This document shows positions 9,631 to 18,986 of a DNA stretch of 64,000 nt, in pieces. The notes below the pieces were generated by a model, which saw only the letters and a list, made by a program, of their open reading frames with translations, was not told the origin of the DNA and searched no databases. The position numbers and the translations under genes were made by a program. The DNA is from Palsa-504 sp963744575 (lineage in GTDB: Bacteria > Actinomycetota > Actinomycetes > Streptosporangiales > Streptosporangiaceae). Location: assembly GCA_963744575.1 (NCBI GenBank), contig CAVUUF010000025.1:62001-126000 (forward strand). Direction: 5' to 3'. Each line of letters opens with the position of its first letter. Position 1 is the stretch's first letter.

Positions 9631-10861
9631 CTACGGCCTGCTGAGCGACTCCAGGGCGACATACGCGTCAGAAATAAGGTCCTCGGGGTCCTCCAGGCCG
9701 ATGGAGAAGCGGACCGCGCCCGGGTCGATCCCCCCGGCCGCCAGCGCCCGGTCGTCCAGCTGCCGGTGCGTGGTGGAGGCGACGTGGCTGACCACCGTGT
9801 GCGTCCCGCCCAGCGACGTGGCGAGCTGGGACAGCCGCAGCTTGTCGGCGAACGCCATGCCCGCGTCGCGCCCGCCGTGCGGCGTCACCGTCACGATCGC
9901 GCCGAACCGGACTCCTTCCGGGCCGGCGTCGAACAACCGCCTGGCCACCTGGTGCCCGGCGTGCTCGGGCAGCCCGGGGTAGTCGATCCGCAGCACGGCC
10001 GGGTGCCGGGACAGCGCGGCGGCGAACACCGACGCCGTCGAGCAGGCCCGCCGCACCCGCAGCGGCAGCGTCTCAAGTCCGCGCCGCAACAGGAACGCCT
10101 CATCCGGGGCCAGCGACCCGCCCGTATCCACCCGGACGCGGCGGATGTTGCTGATCAGCTCGATGCGCCCGGTGACCACGCCGCCGGTGGCGTCGGAGTG
10201 GCCGCCGATGTACTTGGTCGCCGAGTGCACGACCAGGTCCGCGCCGTGCTCCAGCGGCCGGCAGATCACCGGCGGGGCCAGCGTGGAGTCCACCACCAGC
10301 AGCGCCCCGCCCTCGTGCGCGATGTCGGCCAGCCTGCGCAGGTCGGCGACGGCCGTGGTGGGGTTGGCGATCGTCTCGGCGTACACGATCCGGGTGGCCG
10401 GCCGCATGGCCGCCCGGACCGCGTCCGTATCGGTGATGTCAACGAAGTCCGTCTCCACGCCGAACCGCGACAAGACGTTCCGCAGGAAGGAAAACGTCCC
10501 GCCGTAGACGGCCGAAGACGCCACCACGTGCGCGCCGGCCCGGGCGAAGGTCCAGAACACCCCGCTGATCGCGGCCATCCCCGAGGCGAACGCCTGGGCC
10601 GCGGGCCACCGCGGCAGGTTCACCCCCTCCAGCGCCGCCACCGACCGGGCGAACGCGTCCACCGTGGGGTTGTCGATCCGGCTGTAGGTGTAGCCGGGCA
10701 TCTCGTCGTTCAGCACGGCCCGGTACTCCTCGGCCGAGCAGAACGAGAACGAGGCGGTCCGGAACACCGGCGTGCCGAGCGGCTGCTGCGAGGGGGCCGG
10801 CGAGCGCCGGCAGGTGCACCGCGCGGGTGTTCTCGCCGTTCTGCTTGCGCACTATGTCCAC
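9631..10861 (-). CDS. Cys/Met metabolism PLP enzyme (cystathionine gamma-synthase/lyase type), frameshifted near its N-terminus
   Basis: The main frame (from 10767) has YSRIDNPTVDAFA, SGMAAIS, the PLP lysine in HSATKYIGGHSDATGG and the C-terminal RFSIGLEDPEDLI block of the trans-sulfuration family. The expected N-terminus NGENTRAVHLP lies in another frame upstream, and the junction APSQQPLGTPVFRTASF is recovered if one base is removed near 10796-10800 (a C/G run). So this is one gene with a single-base shift. Start codon GTG at 10861 is tentative (TTG at 10897 also possible). It lies 15-50 bases after gpsA. Whether it is synthase or lyase cannot be told from the motifs. Confidence 0.88.
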
Positions 10862-10912
10862 GAAATCAATCCCGCCGATCTGAGCCGCACCGATCAACAG
10901 CCGCGAAGAGCA

Positions 10913-11917
10913 TCAGGGACCGTACCACTCGGGCTTGGCCGAACGTGACGCGAGCATCGACGCGGCCGCCTCGACGGGCAGTCCTTCCCGCATGACGGCC
11001 TCGACGACCTCGGTGATCGGCATCTCCACGTGGTGCGCCCTGGCCAGCTCGAGCACCGGCCCGCTCGATGCTATGCCCTCCGCGATCTGGCCCGTCGCGG
11101 CCGACGCCGAATCCACGCTCATGCCGCGGCCCAGGTTCTCCCCGAACGTCCGGTTCCGCGACAGCGGCGAGCTGCACGTGGCCACCAGGTCGCCCATCCC
11201 GGCCAGGCCCGCGAACGTCTGTGTCTGCGCCCCCAGCGCCGAACCCAGCCGGGCGATCTCGGCCAGCCCGCGAGTGATCAGCGTGGCCCTGGTGTTGTCG
11301 CCCAGGCCCATCGCCACCGCGATGCCCACCGCGATGGCGATCACGTTCTTCACCGCGCCGCCCAGTTCGCAGCCGGTCACGTCGGTGTTCGTGTACGGCC
11401 GGAAGTACGGCGTGTGGCACGCGCTCTGCAGGGCCAGCGCGCCATCAGCAGACGCGCACGCCGCCACGGTGGCGGTGACCTCGCGGCGGATGATCTCGCC
11501 CGCAAGGTTCGGCCCGGCCACCACGCCGATCCGCGCGGCGTCCGCGCCGGTCACCTCGGCGATGACCGCGCTCATCCGCTTGCGGGTGCCAAGCTCGATC
11601 CCCTTCATGAGGCTGACCAGCAGCGCGCCGCGCGGGATCAGCGGTGCCCACGCCTCCAGGTTGGCTCGCAGCGACTGCGCGGGCACGGCGAAGGCGACCA
11701 GGTCCGCCCCGGCCAGCGCCTCGCCCGGATCCGCGGTGGCGTCGAGCGCATCGGTCAGCGTGACGCCCGGCAGGTAGTCCGGGTTCTCGTGCAGCCCGGC
11801 GATGGCCTTGGCCAGCTGCGGCCTGCGGCTGAACAGCACGGTCCGGGTCCCGGCATCGCAGAGCACCTGGGCGAACGTGGTGCCCCAGGACCCGGCCCCC
11901 AGCACGGCCGCTTTCAT
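10913..11917 (-). CDS. gpsA: NAD(P)-dependent glycerol-3-phosphate dehydrogenase
   Basis: A 334-residue enzyme that reduces dihydroxyacetone phosphate to sn-glycerol 3-phosphate for phospholipids. The N-terminal GAGSWGTTFA Rossmann loop, LMKGIE, GPNLAGEI, the GAVKNVIAI segment with the catalytic lysine and GLAGMGDLVATCSSPLSRNRTFG are diagnostic. The ATG overlaps the plsC stop by four bases, linking the first two steps of phosphatidic acid synthesis. Length and motifs are complete. Confidence 0.97.
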   Translation of the reverse strand: MKAAVLGAGSWGTTFAQVLCDAGTRTVLFSRRPQLAKAIAGLHENPDYLPGVTLTDALDATADPGEALAGADLVAFAVPAQSLRANLEAWAPLIPRGALLVSLMKGIELGTRKRMSAVIAEVTGADAARIGVVAGPNLAGEIIRREVTATVAACASADGALALQSACHTPYFRPYTNTDVTGCELGGAVKNVIAIAVGIAVAMGLGDNTRATLITRGLAEIARLGSALGAQTQTFAGLAGMGDLVATCSSPLSRNRTFGENLGRGMSVDSASAATGQIAEGIASSGPVLELARAHHVEMPITEVVEAVMREGLPVEAAASMLASRSAKPEWYGP

Positions 11918-12759
11918 GCGTCGCCGGAGGCGGCCGGGTCCGCCTGCGCCTCCCCGGCCGGGCTCGCGGCGGCGCCCGACGAGTCACCGTCCTTCGTTCG
12001 GCCCGGAAGGCCCTGAGCGACGCGGCCGCCTGCGGGGGGATCCCAGGGGACGGCGGGCGGCGTCTCTTGCCTGATCTTGGCCAGCAGCGCGGTGATGTCG
12101 GCCGTGATGTCGGCGGTGGCCGCGCGCAGCGTGCTCGCGCCGAGCCGCTGGCCGCGGTAGCCGGACAGGTCCACCGGCGGGCCGGCCACCATCCGCACCG
12201 TCTTGCGCGGGAACAGATGGGGCTTCTTGGACCCGTAGGGGAGGATGTCCTGCGCGCCCCAGTGCGCGATCGGGATCACCGGCGCGCCGGTGGTCAGGGC
12301 CAGCCGCGCGGCGCCGGTCTTGCCCACCATCGGCCACAGGTCCGGGTCCCGGGTCGCGGTCCCCTCCGGGTAGACGATCACGCAGGCGCCGGCCGCCAGG
12401 GCCTGCTCGGCTAGCTTCAGCACCCGGCCGGCGTCGCCGCGGCCGCGGTACACCGGCAGCTGGCCGAGCTTGTACAGCAGCGGCCCGATCACCTTGACCT
12501 CGAACACCGGCGACTTGATCATGAACACCGGGTACCGGTGCGCGTAGCCGTCGCTGAACACGGCGATCGTGGGCCAGTCGGCGTAGGACAGGTGGTTCGG
12601 CGCCAGGATGATGCCGCCGCTCTTCGGGATGTTCTCCTTGCCGGTCCACCGGTGCCGCATCAGCAGCCGGAGCAGCGGGTGCAGGATGATCCGCGAGAAC
12701 AGCCGCCAGCCGGGGGAGTAGGTGTAGCGGGACATAGCCTGGCCGGAAGGCTCGCTCAT
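11914..12759 (-). CDS. plsC: 1-acyl-sn-glycerol-3-phosphate acyltransferase
   Basis: Membrane-associated acyltransferase, 281 residues. NHLSYAD is the catalytic H(X4)D motif, followed by PVYRGRGD and YPEGTATRD (substrate phosphate and acceptor motifs). The last 50 residues are a charged, Ala/Gly/Pro-rich tail (DGDSSGAAASPAGEAQADPA) not needed for the fold. ATG at 12759; a second ATG lies eight codons in. It is first in the leftward plsC-gpsA-trans-sulfuration-ddl run, divergent from cofC. Confidence 0.95.
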   Translation of the reverse strand: MSEPSGQAMSRYTYSPGWRLFSRIILHPLLRLLMRHRWTGKENIPKSGGIILAPNHLSYADWPTIAVFSDGYAHRYPVFMIKSPVFEVKVIGPLLYKLGQLPVYRGRGDAGRVLKLAEQALAAGACVIVYPEGTATRDPDLWPMVGKTGAARLALTTGAPVIPIAHWGAQDILPYGSKKPHLFPRKTVRMVAGPPVDLSGYRGQRLGASTLRAATADITADITALLAKIRQETPPAVPWDPPAGGRVAQGLPGRTKDGDSSGAAASPAGEAQADPAASGDA

Positions 12760-12811
12760 GAATTTCAGTCTCCTGGTTGGGGTGGTCCGGTGTCGAGGCA
12801 GGACCAGTTAC

Positions 12812-13474
12812 ATGACCGATAATGCCCTGATGACCTGGTCGGTGCTGATGCCCGTCAAGGTGCTCGCCCGGGCCAAGTCCAGGCTGGCCGCCCTGGCCGG
12901 GCCGCGCCGGGCCGAACTCGCCCTCGCGCTGGCTTGCGACACGGTCACCGCGGTGCTGGCCTCCGACCCGGTCGCCCGTGTGATTGTCATCACAGACGAC
13001 CAGGTCGCAGGGGTGTCACTGGCGGCACTCGGCGCGCTCGTCATCCCCGACGAGCCTCGCGACGGCCTCAACGCGGCGCTGCGGTACGGCGCCGCGCACG
13101 CCGCGTCTCGCTGGCCCGGCCAGGGAACGGCCGCGCTCTCCGCCGACCTGCCCGCGCTGCGGCCCGAACAGGTCGGCCGGGCGCTGCGCGCCGCCGCGTC
13201 CTGGCCGACGGCCTTCGTGGCCGACGCGGCCGGCGACGGCACCACGCTGTACGCGGCCACGCCGGGGGCCGCGTTCCGGCCGGCCTTCGGCCTGGCCTCG
13301 CGGGCCCGGCACGCGGCGGCCGGCGCCGCCGAGCTCGGCCTGGCGGGCATACCGGGCCTGCGCCGGGACGTGGACACGCCGTTCGACCTGCGCGACGCCG
13401 CCGCGCTCGGGCTGGGACGGCACAGCGCGCCGCTCGCGGCCGAACTACTCAGATGTGCACCACGGGGCAGGTGA
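12812..13474 (+). CDS. cofC: 2-phospho-L-lactate (or phosphoenolpyruvate) guanylyltransferase
   Basis: A 220-residue CofC/FbiD protein that activates the side-chain precursor of cofactor F420 with GTP. Typical features are MPVKVLARAKSRLA at the N-terminus, VIVITDD, the LSADLPALRPEQV motif and the RRDVDTPFDL C-terminal block. ATG at 12812 is used; the ATG at 12830 also gives a plausible protein. It is divergent from plsC, with about 50 bases between them. Its 3' end overlaps the convergent Lrp-like gene by 26 bases. It implies that the organism makes F420, common in actinobacteria. Confidence 0.93.
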   Translation: MTDNALMTWSVLMPVKVLARAKSRLAALAGPRRAELALALACDTVTAVLASDPVARVIVITDDQVAGVSLAALGALVIPDEPRDGLNAALRYGAAHAASRWPGQGTAALSADLPALRPEQVGRALRAAASWPTAFVADAAGDGTTLYAATPGAAFRPAFGLASRARHAAAGAAELGLAGIPGLRRDVDTPFDLRDAAALGLGRHSAPLAAELLRCAPRGR

Positions 13475-13682
13475 GCGTCCTGGTGATCCCGGGGACAGAC
13501 TGGATGTGCTGGGTTACGAGCCGGCCCAGTTCGTCAACGTTGTCCGCCTGGGCGCGCACGATGACGTCGTAGGGGCCGGTGACGTCCTCCGCTTGGGTGA
13601 CTCCGTTGATCTTCCCGATGAGCGAGGCCACGTCGGCGGCCTTGCCGACTTCTGTCTGGACGAGGATGTAAGCCTCCACCAT
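13449..13682 (-). CDS. Stand-alone Lrp/AsnC ligand-binding (RAM) domain protein
   Basis: Only 77 residues, MVEAYILVQTEVGKAADVA... to TLTCPVVHI, corresponding to the effector-binding RAM domain of Lrp/AsnC regulators with no helix-turn-helix. The GPYDVIVRAQADNVDELG segment is the conserved core. Such small proteins assemble into rings and probably bind amino acids or modulate full-length Lrp members. ATG at 13682 with GGAGG-like sequence just upstream (minus strand). It is convergent with cofC and divergent from thiL, a position seen in many actinobacteria. Confidence 0.92.
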   Translation of the reverse strand: MVEAYILVQTEVGKAADVASLIGKINGVTQAEDVTGPYDVIVRAQADNVDELGRLVTQHIQSVPGITRTLTCPVVHI

Positions 13683-13711
13683 GAGGTCCTCCCAGGGCGT
13701 GACGGGAACGG

Positions 13712-14845
13712 GTGCCCCCTCGGGCTCACGCTACCGTAGAGGTCCAGACCTGTAACACACGTGGGACGTGGCGGAGGCGAGTTATCACCGGGCAAGACTC
13801 CGAGACGCTGGCCACGGTCGGGGAGTTCGGCCTGATCGCGGCGTTGTCAGCGCGGCTGCCGGCGGGGCCGAGGACGCTGGTCGGCATCGGCGACGACGCG
13901 GCCGTCCTGGCCGCGCCCGACGGCCGGGTGGTGGCCACCACGGACTTCCTGCTCGAGGGCAGGCACTTCCGCCGGGACTGGTCGGGCGCCGCGGACGTCG
14001 GGCACAAGGCCGCGGCGCGCAGCCTGGCCGACCTGGCGGCCATGGGCGCCGAACCGTCCGCCCTGCTGGTCGCGCTGGCCGCGCCCGCCGACCTGGCGCT
14101 CGGCTGGGCCCGCGAGCTGGCCGGGGGGCTGGCGGCCGAGTGCGCCCGCGCGGGCGCCAGCGTGATCGGCGGGGACACCGCCCGCGCCGATTCGGTCCTG
14201 CTCGCCGTGACCGGCCTCGGCGACCTGGCCGGGCGCGCCCCGGTGCGCCGGTCCGGCGCCGCGCCGGGCGACCTGGTGGCGGTGGCGGGCCCGCTCGGGC
14301 ACGCCGCGGCCGGCCTGGCCCTGCTTTCCGCTGGAATCCGTGGTGCCCCTCTGGTCGCTCCGCTGATTTCCGCGCAGCTGCGGCCCGCGCCGCCGTACCA
14401 GGCCGGCCCGCAGGCCGCGGACCTGGGCGCCACGGCCATGATCGACGTCAGCGACGGCCTGCTGGCTGACCTGGGGCACGTCGCCGCCGCGAGCGGCGCG
14501 CGGATCGACCTGGATTCCGCCGCGCTGCGCCCGGGCGAGGACCTGCGCACCGCGGCCCGCGCCGTCACGGGTGCGGGCCGTCACGTTCTTTCCGGCCGAA
14601 CGGAGCGGGCTGATCGCCCCGTCCACGCCGTCGCGCTCGGGTGGGTGCTGACCGGCGGCGAGGATCACTCGCTCGCCGCCACGTTCCCGCCGGGCACGCG
14701 GCTGCCGCCGCGCTGGCGGGTGATCGGCGCGGTACGTCCGGGTGACGGCATCGTCGTGGACGGCCAGCCGTGGGCGGAACCCCCTGGCTGGGAGCACTTC
14801 ACTGGCTGGCCACGGGGGGATGCCCCCCCTGGCACCCCCACTTAG
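13712..14845 (+). CDS. thiL: Thiamine-monophosphate kinase
   Basis: ThiL phosphorylates thiamine monophosphate to the active diphosphate. The conserved GEFGLIAAL, GIGDDAAVL, TTDFLLEGRHFRRDW, HKAAARSLADLAAMGA, VIGGDTARAD and IDVSDGLLADLGH blocks are in order, and TGGEDHSL is near the C-terminus. The start is uncertain: GTG at 13712 gives about 30 residues before the conserved GEFGL and there is no good ATG/GTG/TTG in between. The 3' end overlaps the convergent rpmB by four bases. The C-terminal end (APPGTPT) is low-complexity. Confidence 0.94.
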   Translation: MPPRAHATVEVQTCNTRGTWRRRVITGQDSETLATVGEFGLIAALSARLPAGPRTLVGIGDDAAVLAAPDGRVVATTDFLLEGRHFRRDWSGAADVGHKAAARSLADLAAMGAEPSALLVALAAPADLALGWARELAGGLAAECARAGASVIGGDTARADSVLLAVTGLGDLAGRAPVRRSGAAPGDLVAVAGPLGHAAAGLALLSAGIRGAPLVAPLISAQLRPAPPYQAGPQAADLGATAMIDVSDGLLADLGHVAAASGARIDLDSAALRPGEDLRTAARAVTGAGRHVLSGRTERADRPVHAVALGWVLTGGEDHSLAATFPPGTRLPPRWRVIGAVRPGDGIVVDGQPWAEPPGWEHFTGWPRGDAPPGTPT

Positions 14846-15039
14846 CGGGTGACCTTGCCTGCCTTGATGCAGGAAGTGCACACGTAGACCCGCTTGGGCG
14901 TGCCGCCGACCACGGTGCGGACGCGCTGGATGTTCGGGTTCCAGCGGCGGCGGGTCCGGCGGTGCGAGTGCGAGACGTTGTTGCCGAAGCCCGGCCCCTT
15001 GCCGCATACTTCGCAGACGGAAGCCACAGTTCGCTCCAT
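14842..15039 (-). CDS. rpmB: Large ribosomal subunit protein bL28
   Basis: A 65-residue L28 protein. CEVCGKGPGFGNNVSHSHRR and VCTSCIKAG supply four cysteines, so it is the zinc-binding (C+) form. RRRWNPNIQRVR is the family signature. The start at 15039 is close to the divergent recG region. It converges on thiL with a four-base overlap. Confidence 0.97.
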   Translation of the reverse strand: MERTVASVCEVCGKGPGFGNNVSHSHRRTRRRWNPNIQRVRTVVGGTPKRVYVCTSCIKAGKVTR

Positions 15040-15169
15040 TGAGTAGGGTTACGGGTCCATGGGCCGCGTCCGCCCCCAGGCGGATCAGGCAGCCGTCGAA
15101 GCTTACCCGATCCCCCCGCCGACGCGCGAACCAGGCGAATGTCCTTACCGGCTCCTATGCTTGCCAGGT

Positions 15170-17458
15170 GTGAGTACGCTCGGCGAGCCACTGACCCGGG
15201 CGCTGGGGCCCAAGACGGCCAAGGCGCTGGAAAGCGCCTTCGGCATGCGCACGGCCGGCGACCTGCTCCGGCACTATCCGCGCCGTTACTACACCCGCGG
15301 CGAGCTGACCGACCTGTCCTCGCTGCGCGAGGGCAACCACGTCACCGTGCTGGCCCGGGTGCACATGGTGAGCGAGATCCCGCTTCCCCCCACGCCGGGC
15401 AAGGGACGCCGCAGCCGCCTTGAGGTCATCGTCACCGACGACCGCGACAAGCTGGTCCTGACGTTCTTCTCCGGGATCCACATGTACCGCCGGAAGCTGG
15501 TCTCCGGCATGGTGGGCATGTTCGCCGGCACCGTGTCCAGCTTCCGCGGCCGCCGCCAGCTGGTGCACCCGGAGTGCGAGATGCTGCCCGGGGCGCCGCC
15601 CAACGCCGACCTCGCGCCGGAACTGGCCGCCGAGTTCGCCGCCGAGATGATCCCCGTCTACCCGGCCAGCGCCAAGGCCAGCTCGTGGGTGATCGCCCGG
15701 TCGGTGAAGGCCGTGCTGGACACGCTGGACGCGGGCGAGGACCCGCTGCCCGCCGACCTGCGGGAACGGGAGGGGCTATACGGCCGGGCCGAGGCGATCC
15801 GGGCCATCCACCGGCCGCTGGACCGGGCCGACCAGAAGCGGGCCGTGCAACGGCTCAAGTGGGACGAGGCGTTCATGCTGCAGGCCGCGCTGGCGCAGCG
15901 GCGGCTGGCCGCCGCGGCCATGCCGGCCATGCCGCGGCCGCACGCCGACGGCGGTATCGCCGACGCGTTCGACGCCCAGCTGCCGTTCACGCTCACCCAG
16001 GGCCAGGTCGCGGTGGGCGAGACCATCGCCGGCGACCTCGCCTGCGCCTACCCGATGCACCGGCTGCTGCAGGGCGAGGTCGGCTCGGGCAAGACGGTGA
16101 TCGCGGTCCGGGCCATGCTCCAGGTGGTGGATGCGGGCGGACAGGCCGCCCTGCTGGCGCCGACCGAGGTGCTGGCGCAGCAGCACTACCGGTCAATCAC
16201 CGGCATGCTCGGCCCGCTGGCCCAGGCGGGCCAGCTCGGCGCGGCCGAACAGGCCACCGCCGTCGCCCTGCTCACCGGTTCGGTCGGCGCGGCGGCCCGG
16301 CGCTCGGCGCTGTCCGACGTCTTCACCGGCGACGCCGGGATCGTGATCGGCACCCATGCCCTGCTCGAGGAGCAGGTCCAGTTCGCCGACCTTGGCCTGG
16401 TGGTCATCGACGAGCAGCACAGGTTCGGGGTCGAGCAGCGCGACGCGCTGCGCGCCAAGGCCGCGGACAACCGCCCGCACGTCCTGGTCATGACGGCGAC
16501 GCCGATCCCGCGGACGGTGGCCATGACCGTCTACGGCGACCTGGAGACCTCGACCCTGACCGAGCTGCCCGCGGGCCGTTCGGCCATCGCCTCGCACGTG
16601 GTGCCCGCCGCCGACAAGCCGCACTACCTGGAGCGGGCCTGGGAGCGGGTCAAGGAGGAGGCAGGCCGCGGCCGGCAGGCCTACGTGGTGTGCCCGCGCG
16701 TCGGCGACGGCCCGGACGACGGCGGGGAGGATCCCGGCCCGGACGATTTCAGCGGTGACGACTTCAGCGAGGACGACTTCAGCGAGGACGACTTCGGCGG
16801 CGTGGACATGACCGGCGGCGTTCCGCGCGGCGTGGCCGGCACCCGGCGGCAGCCGCTGGCGGTGCTCGACGTGGCCGCCACGCTGGCGGCGGGCACGCTG
16901 GCCGGGGTGCGCCTCGGCATCCTGCACGGCCGCCTGCACCCGGACGAGAAGGACCGGGTGATGCGCGAGTTCGCCGCGGGTCAGATCGACGTCCTGGTCG
17001 CCACCACCGTGATCGAGGTCGGCGTCGACGTGCCGAACGCCACCGTGATGGTGATCATGGACGCCGAGCGGTTCGGCGTGTCCCAGCTGCACCAGCTCCG
17101 CGGCCGCGTCGGCCGCGGCTCCGCCCCGGGGTTGTGCCTGCTGGTGACCGAGGCGCCGCCGGACAGCCCATCGCGTGAGCGCCTCGCGGCGGTGGCCGCC
17201 ACCACCGACGGGTTCAAGCTGTCCCGGCTGGACCTGGAGCAGCGCCGGGAGGGCGACGTGCTCGGCGCGGCGCAGGCCGGCCGCCACTCCAGCCTGCGGC
17301 TGCTCCAGCTACTCGCCGACGAGGACCTGATCGGCCGGGCCAGGCAAGAGGCCACCGCCGTGGTCTCGGCCGACCCGCCGCTGACCGCGCACCCGGCCCT
17401 GCGCCAGGCCATCGAGGAGCAGTTCGGCGTCCAAGCCGAATACCTGGACAAGACCTGA
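15170..17458 (+). CDS. recG: ATP-dependent DNA helicase RecG
   Basis: RecG remodels stalled replication forks and branched DNA. The OB-fold wedge domain (LREGNHVTVLARV) is followed by the helicase core: LLQGEVGSGKT (Walker A), LAPTEVLAQQH, VVIDEQHRFGVEQR (DEQH box), MTATPIPRT, HGRLHPDEKDRVM, ATTVIEVGVDVPNA and QLRGRVGRG. GTG at 15170 is preferred since family alignment begins at STLGEPLTRALG; a start at 15059 would overrun the rpmB promoter. Between domains 2A and 2B (about 16720-16860) there is an acidic tandem insertion with repeated DDFSEDDF, absent from typical RecG. Confidence 0.95.
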   Translation: MSTLGEPLTRALGPKTAKALESAFGMRTAGDLLRHYPRRYYTRGELTDLSSLREGNHVTVLARVHMVSEIPLPPTPGKGRRSRLEVIVTDDRDKLVLTFFSGIHMYRRKLVSGMVGMFAGTVSSFRGRRQLVHPECEMLPGAPPNADLAPELAAEFAAEMIPVYPASAKASSWVIARSVKAVLDTLDAGEDPLPADLREREGLYGRAEAIRAIHRPLDRADQKRAVQRLKWDEAFMLQAALAQRRLAAAAMPAMPRPHADGGIADAFDAQLPFTLTQGQVAVGETIAGDLACAYPMHRLLQGEVGSGKTVIAVRAMLQVVDAGGQAALLAPTEVLAQQHYRSITGMLGPLAQAGQLGAAEQATAVALLTGSVGAAARRSALSDVFTGDAGIVIGTHALLEEQVQFADLGLVVIDEQHRFGVEQRDALRAKAADNRPHVLVMTATPIPRTVAMTVYGDLETSTLTELPAGRSAIASHVVPAADKPHYLERAWERVKEEAGRGRQAYVVCPRVGDGPDDGGEDPGPDDFSGDDFSEDDFSEDDFGGVDMTGGVPRGVAGTRRQPLAVLDVAATLAAGTLAGVRLGILHGRLHPDEKDRVMREFAAGQIDVLVATTVIEVGVDVPNATVMVIMDAERFGVSQLHQLRGRVGRGSAPGLCLLVTEAPPDSPSRERLAAVAATTDGFKLSRLDLEQRREGDVLGAAQAGRHSSLRLLQLLADEDLIGRARQEATAVVSADPPLTAHPALRQAIEEQFGVQAEYLDKT

Positions 17459-17460
17459 CA

Positions 17461-17562
17461 CCCAAGCCCAGCACCTGACACCTCCCGCGCCCAGCACCTG
17501 ACACCTCCCAAGCCCCGCACCTGCGCTCAAGCCCCGCACCTGCGCTCAAGCCCCGCACCTGC
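17461..17562. repeat. Tandem repeats after recG
   Basis: Two copies of CCCAGCACCTGACACCTCCC are followed by nearly three copies of the 19-bp unit CAAGCCCCGCACCTGCGCT at 17509, 17528 and 17547. The first unit resembles the DNA just before the recG stop codon, so this could have arisen by slippage from the gene end. The remaining spacer up to 17710 shows no gene. Confidence 0.8.
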
Positions 17563-17710
17563 TGTATGACCGAGATCCTTCGGGGTGGCGCGACGGACTG
17601 GAATGGTGACACGTATCACATCAGTCTCGCTAATTACCGGGACGCGGCCTGTTCACCTCGGTTCGGCCGTACTTGTCCTACACCGCCGCGACATCGCCTG
17701 ATCCCGCCTC

Positions 17711-18376
17711 ATGCACACTTATGGGGTGGCACGCGTTATCGCCGGCGAGGCGGGCGGCCGTCGGCTGGCTGTCCCGGGCGGGCGGGACACCAGGCCGACG
17801 AGCGACCGGGCCAGGGAGGGTCTGTTCGCCACGATCTCGTCGATCGCGGGACCGCTGGTCGGGGCGCGCGTGCTGGACCTGTACGCGGGTTCGGGCGCGG
17901 TCGGCCTCGAGGCCCTTTCCCGGGGCGCGGAGCACGTGCTGCTGGTGGAGCACGGCGCCCGCGCCGTGCGCGTGATCAGGCAGAATATCGAGGCGCTCGG
18001 CCTGCCTGGCGCCGTGGTCGTCGCCGACCGGGTAGAACGAGTGCTGGCCCGCGGCCCGGCCCGCGCAGCGGGCCAGGACACCCCCGCCCGCGCAGCAGGT
18101 CAGGACACCCCCGCCCGCGCAGCAGGCCAGGATGGCACGGCCCAGCATCGGTACGACGTGGTGTTCGCCGACCCGCCGTACGCTATGCCTGGGCCCGAGG
18201 TGGCCCGGATGCTCACCGCTCTCACGGAGCCGGGCTGGCTGGCGCCGGGGGCGCTGGTTATCGTGGAGCGGGCGACCAGGTCCGGCTCGCTGAGCTGGCC
18301 GGACGGGTTCGTGCCCGACCGGGCGCGCCGGTACGGGGAAGCAACCTTCTGGTACGGTCACGCCGCGGGGGGGTGA
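17711..18376 (+). CDS. rsmD: 16S rRNA (guanine(966)-N(2))-methyltransferase
   Basis: SAM-dependent methyltransferase of 221 residues. RVIAGEAGGRRLAVP, TRPTSDRAREGLFATI, LDLYAGSGAVGLEALSRGA (SAM site) and FADPPYAM (catalytic DPPY) are diagnostic. Between the SAM fold and DPPY there is a repeated ARAAGQDTP insertion (three copies of a 27-bp unit, 18059-18133) that is not part of the family. ATG at 17711 or GTG at 17726 are both possible starts. It precedes coaD, as usual in actinobacteria. Confidence 0.94.
   Translation: MHTYGVARVIAGEAGGRRLAVPGGRDTRPTSDRAREGLFATISSIAGPLVGARVLDLYAGSGAVGLEALSRGAEHVLLVEHGARAVRVIRQNIEALGLPGAVVVADRVERVLARGPARAAGQDTPARAAGQDTPARAAGQDGTAQHRYDVVFADPPYAMPGPEVARMLTALTEPGWLAPGALVIVERATRSGSLSWPDGFVPDRARRYGEATFWYGHAAGG
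18059..18133. repeat. 27-bp in-frame tandem repeat inside rsmD
   Basis: Units begin at 18059, 18086 and 18113 and encode ARAAGQDTP, ARAAGQDTP and ARAAGQD. The period is a multiple of three, so the reading frame is kept. Confidence 0.9.
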
Positions 18377-18440
18377 GCGCGATGACCGGCCTCGAGCACG
18401 TCTCCGGCTACTCGCCGAAGAACAGAAAGGGTGGCGCCGC

Positions 18441-18986
18441 GTGCAACGCGTAGTCTGTCCGGGTTCCTTCGATCCTGTCACCAACGGTCACCTCGACATC
18501 ATCGGCCGCGCGGCCGGGCTTTACGACGAGGTGATCGTCGCGGTGCTGATCAATGTGACCAAGCGCAGCCTGTTCAGGGTCGATGAGCGGGTCGAGATGC
18601 TCGGCCAGGTCACCGGCCACTATGGCAACGTGCGGATCGAGCGGTTCCACGGCCTGCTGGTGGACTTCTGCGCGGCCAACGGGATCGCCGCCGTGGTCAA
18701 GGGCCTGCGTGCCGTCAGCGACTTCGAGTACGAGATGCAGATGGCGCAGATGAACTACCGGATGGCCAAGGTCGAGACGCTGTTCATGACCACCAACCCG
18801 CTCTACTCCTTCCTGAGCTCAAGCCTGGTGAAGGAGATCGCCAGGTACGGCGGGGACGTCAGCGGGCTGGTCCCGGAGATCGTCCTGTCCCGGCTGCGGG
18901 AGCGGCTGGCCGAGGAGGAATTAGGGCGCCGAGGAAGAATGAGGAAGAATCAGGGCGCCGAGGAGTCAGGCGCCGAGGAAGAATGA
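18441..18986 (+). CDS. coaD: Phosphopantetheine adenylyltransferase
   Basis: CoaD makes dephospho-CoA from 4'-phosphopantetheine and ATP. VVCPGSFDPVTNGHLDII contains the HxGH-type nucleotidyl-transfer motif, and YSFLSSSLVKEIARYGGDVSGLVP is the C-terminal signature. GTG at 18441 follows AAAGGGTGG. The family normally ends soon after the RLRERL helix; here about 25 extra residues rich in E/G/R (EEELGRRGRMRKNQGAEESGAEEE) are encoded by a 44-bp duplication that contains the stop codon. Confidence 0.96.
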   Translation: MQRVVCPGSFDPVTNGHLDIIGRAAGLYDEVIVAVLINVTKRSLFRVDERVEMLGQVTGHYGNVRIERFHGLLVDFCAANGIAAVVKGLRAVSDFEYEMQMAQMNYRMAKVETLFMTTNPLYSFLSSSLVKEIARYGGDVSGLVPEIVLSRLRERLAEEELGRRGRMRKNQGAEESGAEEE

